DNA of 64,000 nucleotides from Thermotogota bacterium. GTDB lineage: Bacteria; Thermotogota; Thermotogae; Petrotogales; Petrotogaceae. Below the pieces are notes generated by a model that worked only from the letters and a program-made list of their open reading frames with translations, had not been told where the DNA came from and searched no databases. The position numbers were made by a program, and so were the translations under genes. The DNA lies in contig JAKOZG010000004.1 in NCBI GenBank assembly GCA_029780115.1, forward strand, positions 62,001 to 126,000, in the 5' to 3' direction. Below, one piece after another: positions 1 to 7,675 of the stretch (position 1 is its first letter; the number at the start of each line of letters is the position of its first letter).

Positions 1-241
1 ATACAAATTTAACAAAAGAGACTTTGAAAAAATAAGGTTATGAAATTATAAGGGTTAAAGGATAGGGCCCAACCTCTCTTTTTCCAAATACCATTCCCAA
101 ACGTCTTAAAAAGACGAACACTAAATAAGAGTTAGAACAAAGGAGAAATTTTTTTCAAAAATCTAAAAACAAAACATTTATAGGATATATGTGTTAGAAT
201 TGCTAAAGTAGTTATCTTGAAAACACTAGATGGAGGTAACC
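1..241. other. Left-edge intergenic stretch
   Basis: No gene can be supported here. Reading frame 2 stays open from base 2 to a TGA at 41-43 and could be the tail of a gene cut by the window edge, but 13 codons are too few to judge. A small perfect hairpin, CGTCTT-AAA-AAGACG, lies at 102-116. It lacks a following T-run and does not look like a terminator. Confidence 0.3.
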
Positions 242-1546
242 TTGATAATGTACATACTGAAGAAAGATGGGAATTTTCATTATATTAATACAAAATCTAA
301 TAATCGTTCTTACATTACACCTTTTGTAACTGATACACATCTTCATGTACTAGGTTTAGGAGAAAAACTTTATTTTCCATCACTAGAAGGGGAAAATTTA
401 AAAGAGATTAGATATATTATTGAAAATCTTTTAGAGAATAATCCTAAAGAAATTATTCTAAGAGGCTGGTCTGAAGAATTTGCAAGACCAACTAAAGATT
501 TTTTAGATAATATAACAACAAATTTACCTATTATTTTAATTCGTAGGTGCGGCCATTTAGCAGTTGTCAACTCTAAAGCACTTGAAGTTGCCGTTTTTAA
601 TGACTCTAAAGAATATATAGATTTTACTACAGGAATTGTGAAAGAAAAAGCATTAGAAAAGATTTACCAGATAAAAGATTTTTCAGATTTTTCAGCATAT
701 GCAGAAAAAATTTGGGGTTATGCTAAAGATTATTTGATTGGTAAAGGTTATGGTTTTGTTCACTCTGATGATTTGCACGGAATATCTAAAGAAGATTTAC
801 CCTTTAAACCTACTGACAATTTAAATGTTTTTGAGAAAGTTGCGATAAATAACCATGAAGACCTAATATTCTATTATGAAAACGGCTATTTTGACAAATA
901 TTCTTGTGTTAAAGTATATTTAGATGGTTCATTAGGAGCTAGAACTGCGTTTTTACTGGAGAAATATAATGATGATTATAATAATTTTGGAATAAAACTT
1001 TGGGAAGATGAAGAATTAATAAAGGTTATAGATTTTTGCGAAAAAAATAATTTGCATTTAGCCGCCCATGCAATTGGTGATGGAGCGGTTGAACAATTAT
1101 TAAACGCCTTTGAGAAAGCAAAACCAAAGCTAGTTCATAGAATTATCCATGCTATAGTTTTAAACGAAAATCAAATAGAGAGAATAAAAAAACTCAAGAT
1201 TATACTTGATATACAACCACAATTTATTGAATCAGATAAAGTTTTCATACACCAAAGACTTGGTAAGAGACTTAATAAAGCATTTAATTTTTCAAAATTA
1301 TACGAAACAGGGGTCCCTTTATTCATTTCTTCTGATGCTCCTGTAGAAGAGCCTAATTGGGTTAGAGATTTGAAAACCTTAAATAATCTAGGAATACCTT
1401 ACAGCTATTCTTTGTTTCAGATTACTTACGGTCCAGAATTTATAGATAATTTTGATAGAGAACTTGCTACTTATGAACAAGTATTAATCTTTAAAGATAA
1501 CCCTTTCAATCAAATCTCTATGCCCAAAGTGTATAATAGTAAATAA
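242..1546 (+). CDS. YtcJ-type metal-dependent amidohydrolase
   Basis: Member of the amidohydrolase_3 branch of the amidohydrolase superfamily, which are TIM-barrel hydrolases acting on C-N or C-O bonds of often unknown substrates. Visible signatures are the metal-binding DTHLH near residue 30, GHLAVVNSKAL, the central DGSLGARTA, HAIGDGAVEQLL with a metal-ligand His, RIIHA, and SSDAPVEEPNW near the C-terminus with the catalytic Asp. Length (about 430 residues) is somewhat short for YtcJ proteins, which are usually above 500. The sequence GGAGGT at 232-237 is the ribosome site, so translation starts at TTG 242 or ATG 248; an ATG at 230 overlaps the site and is unlikely. An ECF transporter S component follows 46 bp later and may share the operon. 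The substrate cannot be deduced. Confidence 0.85.
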   Translation: MIMYILKKDGNFHYINTKSNNRSYITPFVTDTHLHVLGLGEKLYFPSLEGENLKEIRYIIENLLENNPKEIILRGWSEEFARPTKDFLDNITTNLPIILIRRCGHLAVVNSKALEVAVFNDSKEYIDFTTGIVKEKALEKIYQIKDFSDFSAYAEKIWGYAKDYLIGKGYGFVHSDDLHGISKEDLPFKPTDNLNVFEKVAINNHEDLIFYYENGYFDKYSCVKVYLDGSLGARTAFLLEKYNDDYNNFGIKLWEDEELIKVIDFCEKNNLHLAAHAIGDGAVEQLLNAFEKAKPKLVHRIIHAIVLNENQIERIKKLKIILDIQPQFIESDKVFIHQRLGKRLNKAFNFSKLYETGVPLFISSDAPVEEPNWVRDLKTLNNLGIPYSYSLFQITYGPEFIDNFDRELATYEQVLIFKDNPFNQISMPKVYNSK

Positions 1547-1592
1547 ACAAAATACAAAAGGAAAAAACATATATCAAGAAGGGGGTGCCCCA

Positions 1593-2375
1593 GTGAAAAT
1601 AAAAAACTTAGTAACAACTGGTATTATGATTGCTTTAATTTTTGTATTGACTTTTGCAATAAAAGTTCCAGTTCCTTTTACAAGGGGTTATATTCACCTG
1701 GGGGACAGCATGATTTTTATAACATCCATTTTATTTGGGTGGAAGGTTGGAGCTTTGGCTGGTGGATTAGGTTCTGCTTTAGCAGATATTGTTGGTGGAT
1801 ATGCTTTTTGGGCGATACCTACTTTTATCATTAAAGGAGCAATGGGGGCATTAGTGGGCTTAATATCGGAAACTTACAGGAAAAAATACTCTTTAAAAAA
1901 GGAAATTAGCATTTTCTCACTGAGTGTAGGTATATGGGTTGCTTTTATTCTAAGTGTTTCTTTTAGTTTAAAAAATTTATTAAACAATCTGGCTACTTCA
2001 ACAATAACTCCAACTTTAATGAATGAGTTAGGTTATGAAAATATTGAAGATTTAAAAGTATTTTTGTTGAATACTAGAAATTTAATAAATATCATTTTAA
2101 TAATAGTTCCTATAATTTTAATTTTGATTTCATTAGTTCTAAGAAAAAAAGATTTAAAACTTTTCAATCTTGGAAATTTAATGGGAAGTGTAATATCAGG
2201 ATTATGGATGGTCTTTGGTTATTTTCTTGCAGGTAGGATATTGCTTGGAAATTGGATTATCCCAATTTTCGAAATTCCATGGAATATTTTACAATTTACT
2301 ATAGGAATGATCGTAGCATATAGTGTTTTATGGGCTTTTAGAAATACAAAACTTTTTCAAAGTTCAGAGATATGA
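1593..2375 (+). CDS. ECF transporter S component, substrate unknown
   Basis: Integral membrane substrate-binding (S) subunit of an energy-coupling-factor vitamin/micronutrient importer. The N-terminal half shows the family pattern: a first helix ending in VPVPFTRGYIHLGD, then FGWKVGALAGGLGSALADI and an Ala/Gly-rich helix. At 260 residues it is longer than the usual 170-200; extra sequence at roughly residues 95-190 adds a lysine-rich loop and about two membrane helices. Start is GTG 1593 behind AAGGGGG at about 1579-1585. No EcfA ATPases or EcfT are nearby, so it probably uses a shared module encoded elsewhere (group II arrangement). The amidohydrolase directly upstream may process the imported compound, but this is inference. 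The G-rich ribosome site is a possible target of the C-rich RNA at 12363. Confidence 0.75.
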   Translation: MKIKNLVTTGIMIALIFVLTFAIKVPVPFTRGYIHLGDSMIFITSILFGWKVGALAGGLGSALADIVGGYAFWAIPTFIIKGAMGALVGLISETYRKKYSLKKEISIFSLSVGIWVAFILSVSFSLKNLLNNLATSTITPTLMNELGYENIEDLKVFLLNTRNLINIILIIVPIILILISLVLRKKDLKLFNLGNLMGSVISGLWMVFGYFLAGRILLGNWIIPIFEIPWNILQFTIGMIVAYSVLWAFRNTKLFQSSEI

Positions 2376-2439
2376 ATGAGTTAATAGAAAAAAGGAAGGT
2401 CAAAAAACGACCTACCCATGTTTTATAGTTTGTTTTGAA

Positions 2440-3051
2440 TTATAAAAGAGAAAGGTAGCGTTTCTCAACTTCATCCCAATTTACCACATTCCACCAAGAT
2501 TCTATATATTCAGCTCTTCTATTTTGATATTTTAGATAATAAGCATGCTCCCATACATCTATGCCGAAAATGGGTGATAACCCCACCGATATAGGATTAT
2601 CTTGATTTGGTGTTGACATAACCGCTAAATGTCCATAATTATCCATTACTAACCAAGCCCATCCACTGCCGAATCTGTTAATAGCAGAGTTAGAGAACTC
2701 AGATTTAAATTTTTCGAAGTTTCCAAACGTTTTTTCTAAAGCTTGAGCTAGCTTTCCAACAGGTTTTCTACTACCATTAGGTCCCATAATGTTCCAAAAT
2801 AAAGTGTGGTTATAATGACCTCCTCCATTATTTCTCACGGCTTCTCTAATATCACTTGGAATGTTATCCAAGTCTTTCAAGAGATCTTCGATGCCTTTAT
2901 TCATTAATTCTGGATGTTTTGCTAAAGCTTCATTCAACTTGTTTACATACGTAGCATGATGTTTAGTATAGTGAATTTCCATAGTTCTTGCGTCTATATA
3001 TGGCTCCAATGAATCGTATGCATAAGGTAATTTTGGCAATTCAAATTTCAT
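2440..3051 (-). CDS. sodA: Superoxide dismutase, Fe/Mn family (Mn-type residues)
   Basis: Converts superoxide to oxygen and hydrogen peroxide in the cytoplasm. Full length (203 residues), with the N-terminal [20 protein letters not shown], metal ligand His27 in MEIHYTKHH, a second His in [11 protein letters not shown], and Asp/His ligands in [15 protein letters not shown]. The residues that separate metal types are Gly in the GGGHYNH motif and Gln in the second half (STPNQDNP), the pattern of Mn or cambialistic enzymes rather than Fe enzymes. ATG start behind GGAGGTG. It has its own strong promoter with a short palindrome at the predicted transcript start. An Mn-type SOD in an anaerobic lineage fits the manganese riboswitch-ATPase near 38 kb. 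Confidence 0.96.
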   Translation of the reverse strand: MKFELPKLPYAYDSLEPYIDARTMEIHYTKHHATYVNKLNEALAKHPELMNKGIEDLLKDLDNIPSDIREAVRNNGGGHYNHTLFWNIMGPNGSRKPVGKLAQALEKTFGNFEKFKSEFSNSAINRFGSGWAWLVMDNYGHLAVMSTPNQDNPISVGLSPIFGIDVWEHAYYLKYQNRRAEYIESWWNVVNWDEVEKRYLSLL

Positions 3052-3086
3052 AGTAACACCTCCAATATAATTAGGTTTTTAAATCA

Positions 3087-3099
3087 GACAATTTTTGTC
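3087..3099. promoter_or_regulatory. Short palindrome at the sodA transcript start
   Basis: GACAA-TTT-TTGTC is an inverted repeat of five-base arms just downstream of the -10 box of sodA. Its position at the predicted transcription start suits a repressor site. The short arms mean it could also arise by chance. Confidence 0.35.
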
Positions 3100-3107
3100 G
3101 TATTTAA

Positions 3108-3136
3108 ATTATACTATAGTTTTTTGAAAAAGTCAA
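3108..3136 (-). promoter_or_regulatory. sodA promoter, sigma-A type
   Basis: On the minus strand, TTGACT (3131-3136) and TATAAT (3108-3113) are separated by exactly 17 bases, close to the consensus for the housekeeping sigma factor. The transcript would start near 3101, about 50 bases before the sodA ATG. Confidence 0.75.
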
Positions 3137-3402
3137 CCATCACTTTAAAAACATGGAAAACTTTGAATGAAGAAAATTGAATTTGAGTAACTTCTAAGGT
3201 CAAACTCTCCTGGCTTTTAGGTTAAAGATCAGTTAGAAGAGTTATAAAAAGATATTTTTTAAAAGAATCGTGATTGAATTTTAACTATGCAATAAAACAT
3301 CAATTCGAAGGAGTGCCAGGGAGAGAAAGTAATTGACTATAAAACAAATTCTGTAATAATTGTCAAATCAGATAATTAAAAATTTTCTTAATATGTGAAA
3401 AA
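3137..3402. other. Intergenic stretch between sodA promoter and comEC-like gene
   Basis: No gene is visible. Two imperfect inverted segments, CTCTCCTGGC (3205-3214) and GCCAGGGAGAG (3315-3325), lie about 100 bases apart. The sequence between them has no coding frame and no recognisable element. The string AAATCAGA occurs both at 3081-3088 and at 3365-3372. No convincing terminator for the leftward comEC-like gene was found. Confidence 0.4.
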
Positions 3403-4596
3403 TTAAGATTTGAAGGTACTAAGGTGAGTAATAGAAATTACGTAAAAAATAAATATAAAACTCCAAAGTAGCAGAGGAATAAATTTAGTATTAAAGGTAA
3501 GAGGTTTAAAAAAAGTGAATAATTTTACATATTTTTTAACCGATAAAGCAAAAAATGTTGAGAAAGAATGCAAAGCTTTCCAGGGCAGAAGAGCAGAAGA
3601 TAATCCACAGATTATCAATAACGAAATAGCGGGTGTTAAAAGAGGAGTGACAAAAAGTCCCAATAATGAAATCTCACCAAAATATATCACCGAAAGCGGA
3701 AAAACACCTATATAAGAAGCTACCGGAATTAACAACGTTTTCAGAGAAGTATTGTTTACATTATTAGAAGTAAATAAAATCATAAAAGAGGCAGCATAAC
3801 TCATTAAAAAACTAATATTAAAAATATTTTCTGGAATATATAAAAGATTAAGATAACCTATAAGTCCTAGGATGTTATATGAATTAATGGGAATATCAAG
3901 TAGTTTAAAAATGTTCAAAACAACCAACATACTTACCGCTCTAACAGAACTTGGTGTAAAACCCGTTAAAATTAAATAACTGCTAACTGCAATGGTACTT
4001 ACAATTAGGCGAAGGTTTCTCTTTGAAAACAATAAATTTACAAAAAAAGTTATTAAAGAATAGATTAAAAACACATGCATACCTGAGACAGCAAATAAGT
4101 GAAGGGTACCTGTTTCTTTGAATATCTCTTTATCTCTTAAGTTCCCCATAAAAGAACTAACCAAAACATCCCTTGCTTCTTCATTTTTAATATTTTCATA
4201 CAACCTACTTGTAATATTATCTTTTATTTTCATAATAGATTTATTATTAGCAGGAGCAATATATTCTACTTTTAAATACCCATCTTCAATTTGACCAAAT
4301 AAGTAAACATCTTTTCCTGTACTTATAGGGACGGTGCTATACTTGTTGTAATAAATTTTGTAATAATTTTTGTAAGAATACCATTGATTTTCACTAAAAA
4401 TTTTTTTGGTAAAAATTGTATAATTAGTTCCTCTTTTATCTATGATTTTTCCTAGTATTCCAACTTCTCCTTGAAAAGTAATTGGAGAATAGAACAAAGC
4501 AAATATAGAGAATAGACAAATAAACAAAACTTTCATTCTATCTTTTTCAATAAAAAACAATAATAAGAAAAAAGTAAAAAAAGCTATGATCTGCAA
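3403..4596 (-). CDS. ComEC/Rec2-type DNA-uptake channel protein, membrane domain only
   Basis: Related to ComEC, which carries single-stranded DNA across the inner membrane during transformation. Residues about 40-115 resemble the soluble OB-like N-terminal region, and the Competence domain follows from about residue 140 (SFMGNLRDKE, GTLHLFAVSGMHVFL, GFTPSSVRA) with many membrane helices. At about 400 residues it lacks the C-terminal metallo-beta-lactamase nuclease domain of full ComEC proteins (700-800 residues). The first ordinary start codon is TTG at 4596, but the frame stays open upstream to a stop at 4690-4692. That extra stretch reads as plausible protein including a hydrophobic helix, yet has no ATG, GTG or TTG. 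The true start is therefore uncertain. Confidence 0.8.
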   Translation of the reverse strand: MQIIAFFTFFLLLFFIEKDRMKVLFICLFSIFALFYSPITFQGEVGILGKIIDKRGTNYTIFTKKIFSENQWYSYKNYYKIYYNKYSTVPISTGKDVYLFGQIEDGYLKVEYIAPANNKSIMKIKDNITSRLYENIKNEEARDVLVSSFMGNLRDKEIFKETGTLHLFAVSGMHVFLIYSLITFFVNLLFSKRNLRLIVSTIAVSSYLILTGFTPSSVRAVSMLVVLNIFKLLDIPINSYNILGLIGYLNLLYIPENIFNISFLMSYAASFMILFTSNNVNNTSLKTLLIPVASYIGVFPLSVIYFGEISLLGLFVTPLLTPAISLLIICGLSSALLPWKALHSFSTFFALSVKKYVKLFTFFKPLTFNTKFIPLLLWSFIFIFYVISITHLSTFKS

Positions 4597-4750
4597 AGCT
4601 TTACTTACATGAGAAAATACTATTAAAAACGAAAAAATTAAAAATAATTCAACCAGAAAAGGCGGTGCTATCTTCTTATCTATTTTTATCTAACCCCCAA
4701 CTCCTCCAAAAAACAGAAGGATCGTTGATACACGATCCTTCTATTTTCTT

Positions 4751-4839
4751 TGGTGCCGGGGGCGGGACTTGAACCCGCACGAGTTTGATTACTCATATGG
4801 CCCTCAACCATACGTGTCTGCCAATTCCACCACCCCGGC
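4751..4839 (-). tRNA. tRNA-Leu (anticodon GAG)
   Basis: On the minus strand a class II tRNA folds with acceptor stem GCCGGGG/CCCCGGC, an anticodon stem TATGG/CCATA closing a 7-base loop TTGAGGG (anticodon GAG), a long variable arm, and a T-arm GCGGG-TTCAAGT-CCCGC. The 3' CCA is encoded (4751-4753). Anticodon GAG reads CUC/CUU leucine codons. Confidence 0.96.
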
Positions 4840-4963
4840 ATTTATTGCAGCTAATTTAATCAAGTTAATTATACACTACACAAATTCTTTTGTCAAGATT
4901 TTGCGTTAGATCATATTAAATGTCTATTGTTCTTCTATAGTTTCTACTCAATTTCATTATAAG

Positions 4964-5401
4964 TTACATAATTTTCATATATACTAATTTTACAACAAAA
5001 GAAGTCAACAACTGACAAACCGCTGCAATGATCAGTGTAAAGAAAATTGTAAAATTAAAATAACCTGCAATTACTCCTACAATTATCATAACTATTGAAG
5101 TAATAAGTAGCATAGGCATACCCGCTTTAGCTTTAATTGCTTTCATTCGTTCATCATTCTCTTTGTTGTATTGGATTTTTAAATCTTCTTCATTCTGTAA
5201 AATTTTTTTATAATGAATAAGAAGACAAGCTGAAAAAACACCTAAAGCTGTTACAGCACCACATTGAAAGGCAAAGATTTTGCTTTTTTTCATTTCAGCT
5301 GACGCCCAGAAAGTATCAAATATTCCTAACCCAACAGCTAAAAGTACTAAAAATGATAAAATCCATATCCTTTTCTTTATAACCTTTTTGTAATTATCCA
5401 T
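4964..5401 (-). CDS. Small four-helix membrane protein paired with an Xre regulator
   Basis: Unrecognised protein of about 145 residues. It has two hydrophobic segments near the N-terminus, a charged middle (about residues 80-100, NEEDLKIQYNKENDERMKAI), and two hydrophobic segments at the C-terminus, so both ends probably face the cytoplasm. The chosen start is ATG 5401 because AAAGGA lies about 9 bases upstream; an earlier in-frame ATG at 5419 overlaps the regulator's stop codon as ATGA. It is the second gene of a two-gene operon with the Xre-type repressor. Such regulator/membrane-protein pairs are common in Firmicutes-like genomes; the membrane protein's role is not established. Confidence 0.7.
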   Translation of the reverse strand: MDNYKKVIKKRIWILSFLVLLAVGLGIFDTFWASAEMKKSKIFAFQCGAVTALGVFSACLLIHYKKILQNEEDLKIQYNKENDERMKAIKAKAGMPMLLITSIVMIIVGVIAGYFNFTIFFTLIIAAVCQLLTSFVVKLVYMKIM

Positions 5402-5415
5402 TTTTTCAAATCCTT

Positions 5416-5619
5416 TCATTCTATATATTCAGACAAATCAAAGACTTCTTCAATTGTCAATCCAAAATAACGTGCTATTTTATAAGCCAACGGTAATGAT
5501 GCTACATATTTACCTGTTTCAATAGAAGAAATCGTTTGTCTGGTAGTCCCTACAGCTAAAGCTAATTCCTCTTGAGACAGTTTATTTTCTTTTCGAAGTT
5601 CTTTAATTCTTGTATTCAA
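5416..5619 (-). CDS. Xre-family helix-turn-helix transcriptional regulator
   Basis: A 67-residue protein that is almost only a HTH_3 domain: RIKELRKENKLSQEELA, then GTTRQTISSIETGKY (recognition helix) and LPLAYKIARYFGLTIEEVF. It resembles the compact YozG/Cro-type regulators. Start TTG 5619 is preferred because GGAGG sits 7 bases upstream; the earlier TTG at 5646 lies inside the palindrome and has no ribosome site. It is followed by the membrane protein gene with close coupling. A perfect inverted repeat and repeated half-sites in its promoter suggest autoregulation. Confidence 0.88.
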   Translation of the reverse strand: MNTRIKELRKENKLSQEELALAVGTTRQTISSIETGKYVASLPLAYKIARYFGLTIEEVFDLSEYIE

Positions 5620-5640
5620 AGAACATCCTCCTTTGTTAAA

Positions 5641-5705
5641 CTGCAAAGTTTACTTTGCAGTTTAAGTATAGCACACTTTACAAAAAATAGCAAGCATACT
5701 TTACA
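5641..5705 (-). promoter_or_regulatory. Promoter and operator region of the Xre operon
   Basis: The minus strand has TTGCTA (5688-5693), a 17-base spacer and TATACT (5665-5670). At the predicted transcript start lies a perfect 9-base inverted repeat, CTGCAAAGT-TT-ACTTTGCAG (5641-5660). Two direct copies of GCAYACTTTACA (plus-strand reading, 5671-5682 and 5694-5705) cover the spacer and -35 region at a 23-base interval, about two helical turns. All share the core ACTTT, so one protein, most simply the Xre product itself, could bind all three. Confidence 0.65.
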
Positions 5706-5798
5706 TTTTTTAGAGGCAAAATTTGTTACTGATTTTTAAATTTAATAATAAATACATCTTCATGGTATAATATTATTAAAGAAATTTGATTTTTGTAT

Positions 5799-5816
5799 AA
5801 TGATTAAACAATCATT
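5799..5816. repeat. Inverted repeat just upstream of the wecB ribosome site
   Basis: AATGATT-AAAC-AATCATT forms a 7-base perfect inverted repeat ending four bases before the AGGAGG of the next gene. It overlaps a TATAAT at 5796-5801. It could be an operator or a weak leader hairpin. Confidence 0.35.
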
Positions 5817-5831
5817 GCTAGGAGGAAAACA

Positions 5832-6938
5832 GTGAGAATAGGATTAATTTTTGGTACACGACCCGAAGCAATAAAAATGGCTCCTGTATACTTAAAACTT
5901 AAAGAAATGAATCTAGAGACGTTGGTAATAACTACAGCTCAACATAGAGAACTTTTAGATCAAGTTTTACGTTTATTCCAAATAGTACCCGATCATGACT
6001 TAAATATTATGAGTAACTCTCAAACTTTACCTACTTTGACGCAAAAGCTAATTTACGAAATAGATAAAATAATTCAAAAAGAAAAGTTTGATTACATATT
6101 GGTTCAAGGAGACACAACCACTGCTTTTATAGGAGCTCTCATAAGCTTTTATTATAAAATTCCAGTTGCACACGTAGAAGCCGGACTAAGAACCAATGAC
6201 ATATATAATCCTTTTCCTGAAGAAATAAACAGAAGATTAATTAGCGTTATTGCCTCACTTCATTTTGCTCCAACACAAAGGGCCAAAGAAAACTTGCTAA
6301 GAGAAGGAATTGATGAAACAACAATAAAAGTTACAGGAAACACGGTAGTGGATGCACTACACTGGATCAAAGGCAATAAAACGGCTGATATGCAGAAAAC
6401 AAGAGAGAAATATGATTTAAATAACAAAAAATATATTCTGATGACAATGCATAGAAGGGAAAACTGGGGAGAACCAATGATTAATGTGTTAAAAGCTGTT
6501 AAAATTTATCTTAATGAAAATCCTGATATGTACTTAGTTTTTCCAGTTCATCCCAATCCTATTGTAAAAAATTTAGTACATGAAAATTTAAAAGAAATTG
6601 AAAATGTGATCTTACTGGAACCCGTAGAATATTTTGAATTAATCAGTCTAATAGATGGTTGTGAGTATATAATGACGGATTCTGGAGGAATTCAAGAAGA
6701 AGCACCATCGTTTGGTAAACCGGTTTTGGTTTTAAGAGAAAAAACAGAAAGACCAGAAATTCTTGAAACAAATCTAGCAAAGCTGGTAGGCACGGAAGCT
6801 CAGAATGTTTATGATCATATGAAGAAGCTAGAAAGTTACGAATTTAAAAATGTTACCTTTCAAAATCCGTTTGGTGATGGAAAAGCAAGTCAAAGGATTA
6901 TAGAACATTTAATAAAGACAATTTCTAACAAACACTAA
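5832..6938 (+). CDS. wecB: UDP-N-acetylglucosamine 2-epimerase (non-hydrolysing)
   Basis: Interconverts UDP-GlcNAc and UDP-ManNAc, supplying ManNAc for surface polysaccharide. The 368-residue length and motifs match the family: GTRPEAIKMAPV at the N-terminus, VQGDTTTAF, HVEAGLRT and FPEEINRRLI in the active-site cleft, MHRRENWG, FPVHPNP, and the UDP-binding TDSGGIQEEAPSFGKPVL. GTG start behind AGGAGGAAAACA. It stands alone with no other polysaccharide gene, and is followed 19 bp later by a SYLF-domain gene, so these may be co-transcribed. It could also act as the bacillosamine- or teichuronic-type epimerase; the precise end product cannot be told. Confidence 0.95.
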   Translation: MRIGLIFGTRPEAIKMAPVYLKLKEMNLETLVITTAQHRELLDQVLRLFQIVPDHDLNIMSNSQTLPTLTQKLIYEIDKIIQKEKFDYILVQGDTTTAFIGALISFYYKIPVAHVEAGLRTNDIYNPFPEEINRRLISVIASLHFAPTQRAKENLLREGIDETTIKVTGNTVVDALHWIKGNKTADMQKTREKYDLNNKKYILMTMHRRENWGEPMINVLKAVKIYLNENPDMYLVFPVHPNPIVKNLVHENLKEIENVILLEPVEYFELISLIDGCEYIMTDSGGIQEEAPSFGKPVLVLREKTERPEILETNLAKLVGTEAQNVYDHMKKLESYEFKNVTFQNPFGDGKASQRIIEHLIKTISNKH

Positions 6939-6957
6939 AAAAGGTGAGGTGAAGAAA

Positions 6958-7641
6958 ATGAAAAAGATTTTACCAGTTTTTATATTCGTTTTATTGGTAG
7001 CTTTTAGCACATTTGCTGCTGTTGCGGATATAATAACAGAATCTAGATTAGCAATAGAAGAGCTCCTTTCTAAACAAGATAGTGGAGCTTTTGTGCAGCT
7101 TGTTGAGCAAGGTCAAGGAGTGGTAATATTTCCCACTTTTTACAAGCTGGGGTTCGTTATTGGAGGCCAATATGGCGAAGGCATAGTACTTAGAAAAGAC
7201 TCACAAACTGGAGAATGGTATGGACCTGCTTTTGTCAATATTTATGGTTTAAGTGTAGGTGCTCAAGCTGGCGTACAATCTGCTTCTTTAGTATTAGTTG
7301 TAATGAATGAACAGGGAATGAATGGATTTATGGGGAATAATTTCACATTAGGAGGATCTTTAGGCGTTGCTGCGGGACCGGTTGGAAGACAACTTTCTGC
7401 AGATGTAGATTACAGACTTAAAGCTTCCATATATTCATATTCTGTTGCAAAAGGCTTTTATGCAGGGGCTTCCATTGAAGGAGCATATATAAGAACAAAT
7501 GATTATGCTAATGAAGCATTTTACAAGGAGCAAATAACTCCTGAACAAATTTTAAAAGAAAAAAAAGTTGAAGGAGAAGCTAAAAAAATAGTAGAGCTGC
7601 TCGAAGATGCAGTCGCAAATTTACCAAAAGAAAACCAATAG
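6958..7641 (+). CDS. SYLF-domain (Ysc84/DUF500) exported lipid-binding protein
   Basis: About 227 residues. An N-terminal signal peptide (KKILPVFIFVLLVAFSTFAAVA) is followed by the SYLF/Ysc84 fold: a short helix, then QGVVIFPTFYKLGFVIGGQYGEGIVL and glycine-rich strands (GLSVGAQAG, GGSLGVAAGPVGRQ, YSYSVAKGFYAGASIEG). Eukaryotic SYLF domains bind phosphoinositides; the role of exported bacterial members is unknown, but an envelope lipid-associated function is likely. Start ATG 6958 follows GGTGAGGTG. It lies 19 bp after wecB and 34 bp before the aldolase gene, so the three may be read through. Confidence 0.85.
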   Translation: MKKILPVFIFVLLVAFSTFAAVADIITESRLAIEELLSKQDSGAFVQLVEQGQGVVIFPTFYKLGFVIGGQYGEGIVLRKDSQTGEWYGPAFVNIYGLSVGAQAGVQSASLVLVVMNEQGMNGFMGNNFTLGGSLGVAAGPVGRQLSADVDYRLKASIYSYSVAKGFYAGASIEGAYIRTNDYANEAFYKEQITPEQILKEKKVEGEAKKIVELLEDAVANLPKENQ

Positions 7642-7675
7642 TCAGCAAAATTTAAAATAAAGGAGGAAGTAGAAT

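Noticed and set aside
2-43. Tail of an upstream plus-strand gene
   Set aside because: Thirteen codons without recognisable motif are not enough to call a gene.
102-116. Hairpin as a terminator
   Set aside because: The stem is AT-rich and no T-run follows.
3205-3325. Imperfect inverted segments CTCTCCTGGC and GCCAGGGAGAG as ends of a small mobile element
   Set aside because: The arms differ by one base in length, no direct target repeats flank them, and nothing coding lies between.
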